From a virus: a stretch of 31,126 nucleotides of DNA. The notes under the pieces were generated by a model. The model was given only the letters and a program-made list of their open reading frames with translations. It did no database searches and had not been told where the DNA came from. Where the stretch lies: IMG/VR virus record IMGVR_UViG_3300028384_000877, positions 1 through 31,126 of that record; one strand, given 5' to 3'. The translations under genes and the position numbers were made by a program. Of this stretch, positions 8,538 to 14,904 are shown one piece after another; positions within the stretch are counted from its first letter, which is position 1, and every line of letters starts with the position of its first letter.

Positions 8538-9118
8538 AAAAAATAATGATTATTTCTGGAATTGTATTGATTTCTGCTATCGCACAGTTTTCTGTAGATG
8601 CAGATCCACAGAAAGTACAAAAAATTGAAGTAGAACCATATCAACCCGAAGTAGCGCAAAAGTGGAAGTGTCCCGACTGTACTACTGAAGAACAATATGT
8701 CCTTAAACAACTCCAAGAGAAAACAAAAATCAAAGATCGCAATGCACTTGCAACAATCCTGGGAAACATTAAACAGGAGAGCAAGTTTATTTCCAACATA
8801 TGCGAGGGAGGGGCTCGAGTTTCTTACGACGCTTGCCGTCGTGGGGGTTATGGTCTTATTCAATGGACAACCCTAGGACGCTATAATGGTCTTGGTAAGT
8901 TCTGTCAGAAGTATTCTTGTGATCCCAGTAGTTTGGAAGGGCAAACTCGCTGGATGATTAACGAACCTATCTTCCAGAAGTATCTTCCTATGTTTGAGGG
9001 CGGTGGACAAACTGTTCGTCAGTATATGGTTCCTGCCTATTATTGGTTGGGTTGGGGCATCAAAGGTAATCGTGAACTTTATGCATATCAGTATACTAAA
9101 ATGTTAAAATTGGGATAA
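8534..9118 (+). CDS. Tail-lysozyme-like peptidoglycan hydrolase with N-terminal membrane anchor or signal
   Basis: This 194-residue protein has a hydrophobic N-terminus (residues 3-19), then a linker containing CPDC (46-49). A lysozyme-like domain of the phage tail lysozyme type follows at about 65-190. The key features are NALATILGNIKQES, where Glu82 is the likely catalytic acid, and GGYGLIQWT at 104-112. It should cleave peptidoglycan glycan strands. The signal or anchor sequence is unusual for a tail-tip lysozyme and suggests either export for lysis (a SAR-endolysin-like route) or insertion during entry. It overlaps the preceding small gene by 4 bases. The domain call is good; endolysin versus virion enzyme is open. 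Confidence 0.75.
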   Translation: MKKIMIISGIVLISAIAQFSVDADPQKVQKIEVEPYQPEVAQKWKCPDCTTEEQYVLKQLQEKTKIKDRNALATILGNIKQESKFISNICEGGARVSYDACRRGGYGLIQWTTLGRYNGLGKFCQKYSCDPSSLEGQTRWMINEPIFQKYLPMFEGGGQTVRQYMVPAYYWLGWGIKGNRELYAYQYTKMLKLG

Positions 9119-9121
9119 ATA
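9114..9121 (+). promoter_or_regulatory. Possible late-promoter-like motif GATAAATA
   Basis: GATAAATA, one mismatch from TATAAATA, overlaps the stop of the lysozyme-like gene and lies 85 bases before the ATG at 9206. The remaining gap (9122-9205) shows nothing else that I can support. Confidence 0.25.
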
Positions 9122-9205
9122 GTGGGGGTGCTAAGAAAAACCGTAGAACACAAAACAAATTAACCCCTACATACGTTTAAATTTACAGCACTCTAATTTT
9201 TTCTT

Positions 9206-9478
9206 ATGATAAACAAACTACGTAAACCATATGTCGGAGTTCCCGCTCCAAACTATCTCCGACCAGATCCTTGGTTTGGTGATCCAATTCTTTCCGAGAA
9301 AGCTCAAAAACTGAGAGAAGCAGACGTTCAGAGAGATATCACAGAAATTAGTATGAGACAACAGGCTACAAAAGAACCTGATAATATTCACGAAGTCATG
9401 TATAATATGGCTACAGATAACGGTAAGACTACCGTTCAACTCAATCCTCCTGGTGGTTCTGAAAACTTCCAAGGTTGA
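9206..9478 (+). CDS. Hypothetical protein
   Basis: This 90-residue protein is rich in Pro, Arg and Gln, with no membrane segment, signal or recognised motif. Its N-terminus (PYVGVPAPNYLRPDPWFGDP) looks extended, and residues about 30-55 look helical. It stands alone between the lysozyme-like gene and the tRNA-Arg, and a GUAA-looped hairpin follows its stop. Function unknown. Confidence 0.5.
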   Translation: MINKLRKPYVGVPAPNYLRPDPWFGDPILSEKAQKLREADVQRDITEISMRQQATKEPDNIHEVMYNMATDNGKTTVQLNPPGGSENFQG

Positions 9479-9489
9479 CCTAATCCCAT

Positions 9490-9510
9490 AAGTAGTGTAA
9501 ACTACTTTTA
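9490..9510 (+). terminator. Hairpin with GUAA loop before the tRNA-Arg
   Basis: AAGTAGT (9490-9496) pairs perfectly with ACTACTT (9501-9507) around a GTAA tetraloop, followed by a short T-rich end. It may be a weak terminator or a processing signal just 5' of the tRNA. Confidence 0.45.
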
Positions 9511-9511
9511 T

Positions 9512-9585
<74 letters not shown>

Positions 9586-9589
9586 CTTC

Positions 9590-9671
9590 GTCGATGTGGC
9601 GGAATTGGTATACGCGCTGGGTTTAGGTTCCAGTGAGGCAACTCATGAAGGTTCAAGTCCTTTCATCGACA
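9590..9671 (+). tRNA. tRNA-Leu (anticodon TAG)
   Basis: This is a class II tRNA. The acceptor stem is GTCGATG/CATCGAC, the anticodon TAG sits in GGTTTAGGTT, and a long variable arm precedes GGTTCAAGTCC. It lies 4 bases after the tRNA-Arg and ends 2 bases before the next ATG. It reads CUA. Confidence 0.92.
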
Positions 9672-9673
9672 CT

Positions 9674-10279
9674 ATGGATTTTAAAATTAGACAATATTGT
9701 AACGATCCCTTTAATACTTGTAGGTTATATGACCCTGCAATATTTGAATGTCCTTACGCAGAAGATATTAATCCAGGCCTCATGGAGTGGATTAAGTCCA
9801 ATGTAATTCCACAACCTTCAAATAATGCATTAACAACTCCTTTTAAACCTACTAAAATAGGATTACCGATTAAAGAGTTGAAAGTTTTGTTTGATTGGAT
9901 TAATTCTGTATCGGTTGAGTCTTCTGAAATGCTTGCTAGGGGTACAGGAACAGCATATCATTCTGCTCCTCCAGAATATAAAAATTTTGAAGTTGCAGAT
10001 TATTGGGGAATGTGGTATAATGAAGGAGACTTTGCAGAAGAACATAATCATTTTCCATACTCAATGTCTTTTGCATACTATGTAAACTGCCCAGAAGGAA
10101 GTTCTCCTCTAGTATTAGAAGGCAATGAAATTCAGGTTACTGAAGGTAGATTGATTATGTTTGCTGGTCACCAAAACCACAAGGTAGATCCTTGTCCAGT
10201 AAATAATAGATTTATGATTGCTGGTAACATTGCGTATCTTGGTTTTGTAGACGATAATGCGGGTGTAGTTCAGCGGTAG
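9674..10279 (+). CDS. 2OG-Fe(II) oxygenase-like protein whose stop lies inside tRNA-Gly
   Basis: I start this 201-residue protein at the ATG at 9674, since the upstream open frame is tRNA-Leu. It fits the double-stranded beta-helix of 2-oxoglutarate/Fe(II) oxygenases. EEHNHFPYS supplies candidate iron ligands His124 and His126, AGHQNHKV supplies His166 or His169, and Arg179 would bind the 2OG carboxylate. The likely reaction is hydroxylation of a protein or small molecule; the substrate is unknown. It starts 2 bases after tRNA-Leu, and its last seven codons run into tRNA-Gly, whose D-arm provides the UAG. The family is likely; the exact subfamily is unsure. Confidence 0.7.
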   Translation: MDFKIRQYCNDPFNTCRLYDPAIFECPYAEDINPGLMEWIKSNVIPQPSNNALTTPFKPTKIGLPIKELKVLFDWINSVSVESSEMLARGTGTAYHSAPPEYKNFEVADYWGMWYNEGDFAEEHNHFPYSMSFAYYVNCPEGSSPLVLEGNEIQVTEGRLIMFAGHQNHKVDPCPVNNRFMIAGNIAYLGFVDDNAGVVQR

Positions 10280-10330
10280 AACGCTATCCTTCCAAGTTAG
10301 ATGTCGTCGGTTCGATTCCGATCACCCGCT
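10259..10330 (+). tRNA. tRNA-Gly (anticodon TCC)
   Basis: The acceptor stem is GCGGGTG/CACCCGC, the anticodon loop CTTCCAA and the T-arm GGTTCGATTCC. The first 21 bases are also the end of the upstream oxygenase gene. One pair of the anticodon stem is mismatched (CTATC/GTTAG). It reads GGA. Confidence 0.88.
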
Positions 10331-10360
10331 TGTTAAATAGTAATGTGTGTGCAATGACAC

Positions 10361-10645
10361 ATGAATACCAAGTTACGAGTCCAACAATCATATGTCTGGT
10401 ATGAAACTCCCAATCATACCATGATCGTTAAAATGTATTTTTTGAATTATATACCTTTTACATTTGATGAGATTCCAGCTGTTGCAATGGATGATCCAGA
10501 AGTAATTATGGAAGCAAATAAAAATCAAGTAATCACAACAGAACAATTGTATAAATCTGCTTCTTATCTTTCTGAAGAACTTGCAATGCCTTTAATTTAT
10601 GAAATGGATTTAGAAAACCCACAAGATCTTCCAGATGCATTATGA
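10361..10645 (+). CDS. Hypothetical protein paired with the next oxygenase
   Basis: This 94-residue protein has no recognised motif, signal or clear membrane segment. Its N-terminal half is beta-rich (SYVWYETPNHTMIVKMYF) and the C-terminal half acidic. It overlaps the next oxygenase gene by 4 bases (ATGA), so the pair is probably translated together and may work together. Confidence 0.55.
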   Translation: MNTKLRVQQSYVWYETPNHTMIVKMYFLNYIPFTFDEIPAVAMDDPEVIMEANKNQVITTEQLYKSASYLSEELAMPLIYEMDLENPQDLPDAL

Positions 10646-11298
10646 TTGACGCATGGTTCTGTGTTCCCATATACAGAAATTATATAATTCCCACCAAGGA
10701 TCAAGATTTTAAAATTGAAAAGTTTTTTTATAAATATTGTCAAGACTTTGGACATCTCCTAGACGGTGGCATTCATAATGTTACTGGAGATATCACAGGA
10801 CTTATTAAAATTTCCGAACTTGATGAGTTTAAATGGATTAATTCTGATTTATGTTCGCATGTAAATAATTTTCTGAGACAAATTGGCGTAGATGTCTCAG
10901 AACATATGATTCACATACAGAAATCTTGGCCTGTTGTTTGTGACACAAATGGAAGTGTGTCTCCACATAACCATAAAAATGCACATATCAGTGCAGTTTA
11001 TTATTTTAAATGTGATTCGGACAATGGCGGAGATATTGAATTCCATTGCCCACCTTATCACCCTATTTTAAATTTGCCAGTGATGCTGGAGAATAATTCT
11101 ACAGTTAGATATACTCCAGAAAAAAATCTACTTCTAATTTTCCCTTCCTCTCTAGAACATAGAGTTACGAAATATATCGGAAAAGACTTCCGTTTTTCTA
11201 TCTCTTATGATATAATGATTACGTCAAAAAAAGACTCTGGACTGGATACAGAATTAATCGTGACACATCCATCAATGTGGACTGTTTTGGGAGATTAG
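10642..11298 (+). CDS. 2OG-Fe(II) oxygenase (2OG-FeII_Oxy_5-like), stop inside tRNA-Val
   Basis: This 218-residue protein matches the phage 2OG oxygenase pattern HxH...PSSLEHRV...R. Candidate iron ligands are His109, His111 and His173 (LEHRV), and Arg184 (FRFSISYD) would hold 2-oxoglutarate. SAVYYF after the first motif is also typical of the family. Proteins of this type are thought to hydroxylate protein or small-molecule targets; none is known here. Its stop UAG lies at positions 8-10 of the tRNA-Val that follows. The family call is good. Confidence 0.78.
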   Translation: MIDAWFCVPIYRNYIIPTKDQDFKIEKFFYKYCQDFGHLLDGGIHNVTGDITGLIKISELDEFKWINSDLCSHVNNFLRQIGVDVSEHMIHIQKSWPVVCDTNGSVSPHNHKNAHISAVYYFKCDSDNGGDIEFHCPPYHPILNLPVMLENNSTVRYTPEKNLLLIFPSSLEHRVTKYIGKDFRFSISYDIMITSKKDSGLDTELIVTHPSMWTVLGD

Positions 11299-11360
11299 CT
11301 CAGAGGTAGAGCTACTCGTTTACACCGAGTCGGTCACTGGTTCAATCCCAGTATCTCCCA
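11289..11360 (+). tRNA. tRNA-Val (anticodon TAC)
   Basis: The acceptor stem is GGGAGAT/ATCTCCC, the anticodon stem-loop CTCGTTTACACCGAG and the T-arm GGTTCAATCCC. Its first ten bases overlap the 3' end of the oxygenase gene. It reads GUA. Confidence 0.92.
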
Positions 11361-11367
11361 TAAAAAA

Positions 11368-11616
11368 ATGTTACACGTTAAATGCACTTGTTGCAATAAA
11401 GAAATTATTTCGTCTTCAAAGCTACAGACATGTGGTTGTGAAAATAATATGATTGTGAGAAATGGAACAGTCACTGCACAAGATTTAAATTACGTAGTTT
11501 TAATTAAATCTAAAGATAATATAAAAAATCGTAGTTTCCTGACAAATGCTGACCTAAAATACCAAGAGGAACGACGCAAACGTAAAGTTCGTAAACTAAC
11601 TTTTGAGGAACGCTAA
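11368..11616 (+). CDS. Small Cys-rich, zinc-finger-like hypothetical protein
   Basis: This 82-residue protein has Cys6, Cys8, Cys9, Cys22 and Cys24 (CTCCNKE and TCGC), a possible small zinc knuckle, and a basic C-terminus (YQEERRKRKVRKL). A nucleic-acid-binding role is possible but only inferred. It starts 7 bases after tRNA-Val, and its stop overlaps the next ATG by one base. Confidence 0.6.
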   Translation: MLHVKCTCCNKEIISSSKLQTCGCENNMIVRNGTVTAQDLNYVVLIKSKDNIKNRSFLTNADLKYQEERRKRKVRKLTFEER

Positions 11617-11816
11617 TGATAAATCTCGATGAACGATACCATTCGTATCTTGCAGGACAGAAAAAATTTCGCATTGATGGTGTGGAGGAGGCAGTAAAAG
11701 GATATGGATTTGAGTGTGATGGTTCATCAATTGTTGGTTATTATGTGTTGACAGAGAACCATAAACTCGTATATAATCTAAAAGAACAGTTCCAATATAT
11801 GGAACATCTTTCTTAA
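11616..11816 (+). CDS. Small hypothetical protein
   Basis: This 66-residue protein (MINLDERYHSYLAGQKKFRI) has no recognised motif, signal or membrane segment. Its ATG overlaps the stop of the Cys-rich gene, so translation is probably coupled. An AT-rich gap of 38 bases follows before the peroxiredoxin gene. Confidence 0.55.
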   Translation: MINLDERYHSYLAGQKKFRIDGVEEAVKGYGFECDGSSIVGYYVLTENHKLVYNLKEQFQYMEHLS

Positions 11817-11854
11817 ATATATAACTTACGTTTAAAAAAATCGCATTAAAGATC

Positions 11855-12457
11855 ATGTTTCAAGTTCCAAACGCTGAATTGTTTTATCTCACTCAGAAGA
11901 ATACTCTGAAGAGAAAATCCATACATGATGAATTTAGAGGAAAGAAAGTTGTAGTTTACTTTGTTTGCGGAGCATATACCCCCACTTGCAGCACAAAACA
12001 CGTACCTGAATATGAAGCTGCTTATGATGAAATCAGATCTTTGGGTATTGATGAAGTCTATTGTTGTTCTATGAATGATCCATGGGTTATGAAATCCTGG
12101 TGGAAGTCCATGGATATTAAGAAACATAAGTATCTGTGTGATGGAAACGGTGCTTGGCTCTTGAGGTTTGAGGAACTTGCTTCTGCAGGACAAAAAGTAG
12201 TTCAGTTCTTTAATACGGGTATGGGAAGACGTGCATGGAGACATGCTCTTGTCATTCATGACAATGTTGTTATGCATGAAGTGCAAGAGACTTCAGAAAC
12301 TGGAGAAAAAAATAACTCTCCAGACGATCCATATGAATTCACTACTGCTCAATCAATCATTGACTATCTTAAAACAAGAGAAGAAGTCAAAAAGAGAAAT
12401 TTAGAATTTAATGAATCTAAAACTTCATTGTCCGATCCTACAGATGTGAACATCTGA
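11855..12457 (+). CDS. Peroxiredoxin (Prx5-like)
   Basis: This 200-residue protein has the Prx5-type active-site pattern CGAYTPTCS. Thr42 and Cys45 match the catalytic Thr and peroxidatic Cys. Position 38 is Cys where most family members have Pro. A Trp-rich segment (MNDPWVMKSWWKSM) and GMGRRAWRHALVIHD, with the family's conserved Arg, follow. It should reduce H2O2 or organic peroxides using thiols; no clear resolving Cys is assigned, though Cys38 is a candidate. The C-terminal 40 residues are an added charged tail. It probably protects the infected, illuminated cell from oxidants. The family is confident; the partner is unknown. Confidence 0.8.
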   Translation: MFQVPNAELFYLTQKNTLKRKSIHDEFRGKKVVVYFVCGAYTPTCSTKHVPEYEAAYDEIRSLGIDEVYCCSMNDPWVMKSWWKSMDIKKHKYLCDGNGAWLLRFEELASAGQKVVQFFNTGMGRRAWRHALVIHDNVVMHEVQETSETGEKNNSPDDPYEFTTAQSIIDYLKTREEVKKRNLEFNESKTSLSDPTDVNI

Positions 12458-12463
12458 TACTAA

Positions 12464-12478
12464 CCCCCCCTTCGGGGG
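12464..12478 (+). terminator. CCCC-UUCG-GGGG hairpin before tRNA-Pro
   Basis: A short GC stem with a UUCG tetraloop (CCCC at 12467-12470, GGGG at 12475-12478) lies between the peroxiredoxin stop and tRNA-Pro. There is no T-run, so it may be a stabilising or processing hairpin and not a true terminator. Confidence 0.45.
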
Positions 12479-12483
12479 ATCTA

Positions 12484-12557
12484 CGGGGCTTAGTTCAGTT
12501 TGGTAGAACGCTCGCTTTGGGAGCGAGAGGTCACAGGTTCAAATCCTGTAGCCCCGA
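12484..12557 (+). tRNA. tRNA-Pro (anticodon TGG)
   Basis: The acceptor stem is CGGGGCT/AGCCCCG, the anticodon stem-loop CTCGCTTTGGGAGCGAG and the T-arm AGGTTCAAATCCT. It reads CCA. A small gene starts 17 bases later. Confidence 0.92.
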
Positions 12558-12573
12558 TTTCCACTACCCATGC

Positions 12574-12792
12574 ATGGAAAAAATTACAATACAACAATTA
12601 GAGTCCGATTTTGATGCCATTTTTGAGAGGGTGGAAAAAGGTGAGTCCTTCCACATTCTCACACCAGATGGTAAGGACGTGATGATGGTTCCATCTGAGG
12701 ATGTTATCAAGGCTTCTATTGAGGCTGGAGTTGCATCTCCCATTGATGATGACTACTTCAAACTCTACCAAGAAACTGGTGAGGCTCCTTGA
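12574..12792 (+). CDS. Phd/YefM-like antitoxin-type protein, no toxin nearby
   Basis: This 72-residue protein starts at the ATG at 12574, as the upstream open frame is tRNA-Pro. MEKITIQQLESDFDAIFERV, GESFHIL and DGKDVMMVPSEDV follow the Phd/YefM antitoxin fold: a beta-alpha DNA-binding N-terminus with the 'valine-pro' strand at the end. Such proteins dimerise, bind operator DNA and neutralise a toxin. The next gene does not resemble Doc, YoeB or a PIN toxin, so this is probably an orphan, perhaps a repressor or an anti-toxin against host modules. Its TGA forms part of the next promoter's -35. Confidence 0.65.
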   Translation: MEKITIQQLESDFDAIFERVEKGESFHILTPDGKDVMMVPSEDVIKASIEAGVASPIDDDYFKLYQETGEAP

Positions 12793-12817
12793 CAAATCTA
12801 GTCCACGACAGTAAAAT
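12789..12817 (+). promoter_or_regulatory. Sigma70-type promoter, TTGACA-N17-TAAAAT
   Basis: TTGACA at 12789-12794 and TAAAAT at 12812-12817 have ideal spacing, and the start of the next gene is 23 bases downstream. The TGA in the -35 is the stop of the Phd-like gene. Confidence 0.6.
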
Positions 12818-12840
12818 TAACTCGTAAACCAAACCGACTC

Positions 12841-13050
12841 ATGTCTGTTCAAGTTAAGTTCAAGAAGGATATTGGTATGCTGATCGCAGCAGCCAATGGT
12901 GATTGTTATCTTGATGTTAAAAATCCAAAACTTTATAAAAAAGTTCGTCGTTTTTATGAAAAAGAAGGTGTAGAATTTACAGGAGATGTTGAAGAGGATT
13001 ATGAAATCCTCATTGACTATCTCGCCTCTGATCTTAATTGTGCAGTTTGA
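12841..13050 (+). CDS. Small hypothetical protein
   Basis: This 69-residue protein (MSVQVKFKKDIGMLIAAANG) mixes a basic middle (KLYKKVRRFYEKEG) with an acidic C-terminus. It has no recognised motif. It follows a good early-type promoter and shares one base with the next gene (TGATG), so the two form a small early operon. It is not similar to any toxin I recognise. Confidence 0.55.
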   Translation: MSVQVKFKKDIGMLIAAANGDCYLDVKNPKLYKKVRRFYEKEGVEFTGDVEEDYEILIDYLASDLNCAV

Positions 13051-13325
13051 TGCGTATTGCAAAAAAGCCAACCGTTCTTCTTGAGCGGTTCCCCTATCGT
13101 TATATTCAGTGTGGCACACTAGAAATCAATGGTATGCCAGACTGTCGCATCCAAAAAGTAGATTCCTATACGGGTCGATACAGAGACATGTATCTGTGCG
13201 ACAATGAGATGCAGTTGATGACCGCTATGGAAGATCATGATTACACCTGCTGGTTAGATCCTGATGGTGTTCCTTGTTATGTTCGCGGTGATGTGGTTAC
13301 AGCAAATGGTCGCGGAGTGACCTAA
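13050..13325 (+). CDS. Hypothetical protein
   Basis: I start this 91-residue protein at the ATG overlapping the previous stop. It has a beta-rich sequence (YIQCGTLEINGMPDCRIQKVD) with scattered Cys and a Trp, and no signal or membrane segment. It sits second in the short operon after the promoter at 12789. Function unknown. Confidence 0.55.
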   Translation: MRIAKKPTVLLERFPYRYIQCGTLEINGMPDCRIQKVDSYTGRYRDMYLCDNEMQLMTAMEDHDYTCWLDPDGVPCYVRGDVVTANGRGVT

Positions 13326-13399
13326 AACCTGCCCTGGTGGAGCCAGTCTCGGGATGACTATAAAAGCGCCCTGGTCGGGATTATGACCCCCTGTTTAAT
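13326..13399 (+). other. Intergenic element with CCTGG motifs, possibly structured
   Basis: This 74-base GC-richer stretch holds two related units, CCCTGGTGGAGCC...CGGGATGA and CCCTGGTCGGGATTATGA, separated by ACTATAAAAGCG. A similar series of motifs occurs before the oxygenase gene at 14216. It may be a structured leader or a spacer repeat; no known riboswitch is recognised. Confidence 0.35.
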
Positions 13400-13648
13400 A
13401 TGAATGACGACTTTCCAAGTATTCCAGAACAAGCAAGAAACTTATCTAAGACTGCTTTAGATATTGCAAAGTCTCTCGCTGAGACTCGCAGACTTCTTGC
13501 TCCAGATGATTTAGTTGATTTACGCAATTCCATTTGTGAATCTTGCGATCGATATGAATATGATTCTTCTAGATGCAAAGAATGTGGTTGTTTTATGGTG
13601 AACAAAGTCCGTTTTAATGGGGCTAAATGCCCTCTTGGTTATTGGTAA
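13400..13648 (+). CDS. Zinc-ribbon-like protein
   Basis: This 82-residue protein has a helical N-terminal half (residues 8-40) and a Cys-rich C-terminal half: Cys46, Cys49, Cys59, Cys62, Cys64 and Cys77 in ICESCDRYE, CKECGC and KCPLGYW. This looks like a zinc ribbon. I recall similar short proteins next to oxygenase and sugar genes in cyanophages. It ends one base before the next oxygenase's ATG, so the two are probably coupled. Zinc binding is inferred. Confidence 0.65.
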   Translation: MNDDFPSIPEQARNLSKTALDIAKSLAETRRLLAPDDLVDLRNSICESCDRYEYDSSRCKECGCFMVNKVRFNGAKCPLGYW

Positions 13649-13649
13649 G

Positions 13650-14123
13650 ATGTTTGTATTAGATGATTTTTTAACTGATTTTCAGATTCAAAAAATCTAT
13701 AATAGAAACCTCCCCTATGATCATACCCTCTATCCGAAAGAGGAACTTGAATGCTTTTATCCTTTTTTTGATGAAGCAAAAAAACATTTTGATTTTTCAG
13801 AATGTATTGGTTATGAAGTCTGGAGACAACGCAATCCCCAGAATCTCGGTTGGCATTATGATCATGATGAAATTCTTCTTCAAACAGAGGATGTTTTTTC
13901 TTGGCCAATATGCACAATTGTTTACTACATAAGAGTATGTGATATTCTTGGTGGTAAACTTCTCTTTAGAGATGGAACGTCCATCAAACCGTTACAAAAT
14001 CGACTAGTTATTTTTGGTCCTGGTATTGAACATGCTGTTGATGAAATGTTTACGGTTGATGGACACCGAGATTCTATTCTCATAAATCCCTGGACATATG
14101 AGATTAAAAACCCCGTAGGATAA
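13650..14123 (+). CDS. 2OG-Fe(II) oxygenase, prolyl-4-hydroxylase-like
   Basis: I start this 157-residue protein at the ATG just after the zinc-ribbon stop. Its iron site is clear: His69-x-Asp71 in GWHYDHDE, and His128 in GPGIEHAV, with Arg140 (GHRDSILINPW) for 2-oxoglutarate. CTIVYYI and GGKLLF between them match the P4H-type core. It should hydroxylate a protein side chain or small molecule with O2 and 2OG. It is the third oxygenase in 4.5 kb. The family call is strong; the substrate is unknown. Confidence 0.8.
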   Translation: MFVLDDFLTDFQIQKIYNRNLPYDHTLYPKEELECFYPFFDEAKKHFDFSECIGYEVWRQRNPQNLGWHYDHDEILLQTEDVFSWPICTIVYYIRVCDILGGKLLFRDGTSIKPLQNRLVIFGPGIEHAVDEMFTVDGHRDSILINPWTYEIKNPVG

Positions 14124-14215
14124 GGGTTAAGCCTGCTGGTGCGGATGGGATATATCCCGCCTGGTTTCCAATTTCCAGTAAAAGAATTGGTGGCGAGCCT
14201 GCAACCCCCCTAAAG
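14124..14215 (+). other. Intergenic element with hairpins before an oxygenase gene
   Basis: The stretch contains GGGATATATCCC (a perfect palindrome) and CCAATT...AATTGG around an 11-base loop, flanked by two copies of GCCTGC. CTGGTG, CGCCTGGT and CCCCCCT motifs line up with the element at 13326-13399. It could be a structured 5' leader. No known RNA family is recognised. Confidence 0.4.
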
Positions 14216-14809
14216 ATGAAACCAAAGTACGAAGATTTTATAGGCCTTTATGAAGGAGCGGTAGATCCAGAGTTTTGTAATTGGATCTGTCGTTACATGG
14301 ATAACTCTACTCATGTTCTTCCAAGAAACTTCATGCAAGTAAAAGATCAACAGATCTGCTTTAGTGCATTTTCTCCACAAGAGAACAAGCAACTAATGGA
14401 AATGGTTGATCGTTGCCTCTTCGACTATGTTAGTGAGTATCCATATCTTTCTAATTTTAATTATGTTAGTTCTTTGACTCTAGTGCAAAAAACTGAACCA
14501 TGTCAAGGTTACCATCTCTTTCATGGTGAAAATCTAAACTGGGATGTTCAACACAGAACTCTCGCTTGGATGGTTTATTTAAATGATGTTAAGGAGGGTG
14601 GTGAAACTGAGTTTCAATATCAGAAACGAAGAGTTCGTCCCAAAAAAGGAACAGTTCTTATTTGGCCTGGAGGATTTACTCATCTCCATAGAGGCAACCC
14701 TCCCTTGAGTGGTAACAAGTACATTGCCACTGGTTGGTATCAAGGATCAATTGGTTTACGTGAAGTGTACACCGCTGGTATTAATGATAAAAAACAAAAC
14801 GAAGATTGA
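14216..14809 (+). CDS. 2OG-Fe(II) oxygenase, prolyl-hydroxylase-like
   Basis: This 197-residue protein matches the P4H-type core used by many phage oxygenases. GYHLFHGEN gives candidate ligands His103 and Glu105 (or His100), RTLAWMVYLND and GGETEFQYQKR follow, then GTVLIWPGGFTHLHRGNPP with His156 or His158. Lys168 in NKYIATGW is the probable 2OG anchor. An acidic HxE pair replaces the usual HxD. It could hydroxylate proline in a protein. It lies just before the glycan operon but is separated from it by a strong terminator. Confidence 0.82.
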   Translation: MKPKYEDFIGLYEGAVDPEFCNWICRYMDNSTHVLPRNFMQVKDQQICFSAFSPQENKQLMEMVDRCLFDYVSEYPYLSNFNYVSSLTLVQKTEPCQGYHLFHGENLNWDVQHRTLAWMVYLNDVKEGGETEFQYQKRRVRPKKGTVLIWPGGFTHLHRGNPPLSGNKYIATGWYQGSIGLREVYTAGINDKKQNED

Positions 14810-14813
14810 TTGG

Positions 14814-14838
14814 TTGGGTCTATTAAGACCCAATTTTT
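14814..14838 (+). terminator. Rho-independent terminator before the glycan operon
   Basis: TTGGGTCT (14814-14821) pairs perfectly with AGACCCAA (14826-14833) around ATTA, followed by five Ts. It starts 4 bases after the oxygenase stop and separates it from the glycan genes. Confidence 0.85.
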
Positions 14839-14848
14839 GTTTTTGGGG

Positions 14849-14882
14849 TTGCAGAAAACTCTTAGACATAATATAATAAATA
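14849..14882 (+). promoter_or_regulatory. Composite promoter of the glycan operon (TATAATAAATA)
   Basis: A perfect -10 TATAAT (14872-14877) lies 17 bases after a weak -35 TTGCAG (14849-14854). The same run continues into AATAAATA (14875-14882), one mismatch from the late promoter motif. The epimerase ATG is 22 bases further on. The operon could be read by both early and late transcription. Confidence 0.55.
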
Positions 14883-14904
14883 AGACGCAGTAAATTATTA
14901 CAAC

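Noticed and set aside
9596-9673. N-terminal extension of the oxygenase at 9674
   Set aside because: These codons are the tRNA-Leu gene; the ATG right after it is the sensible start.
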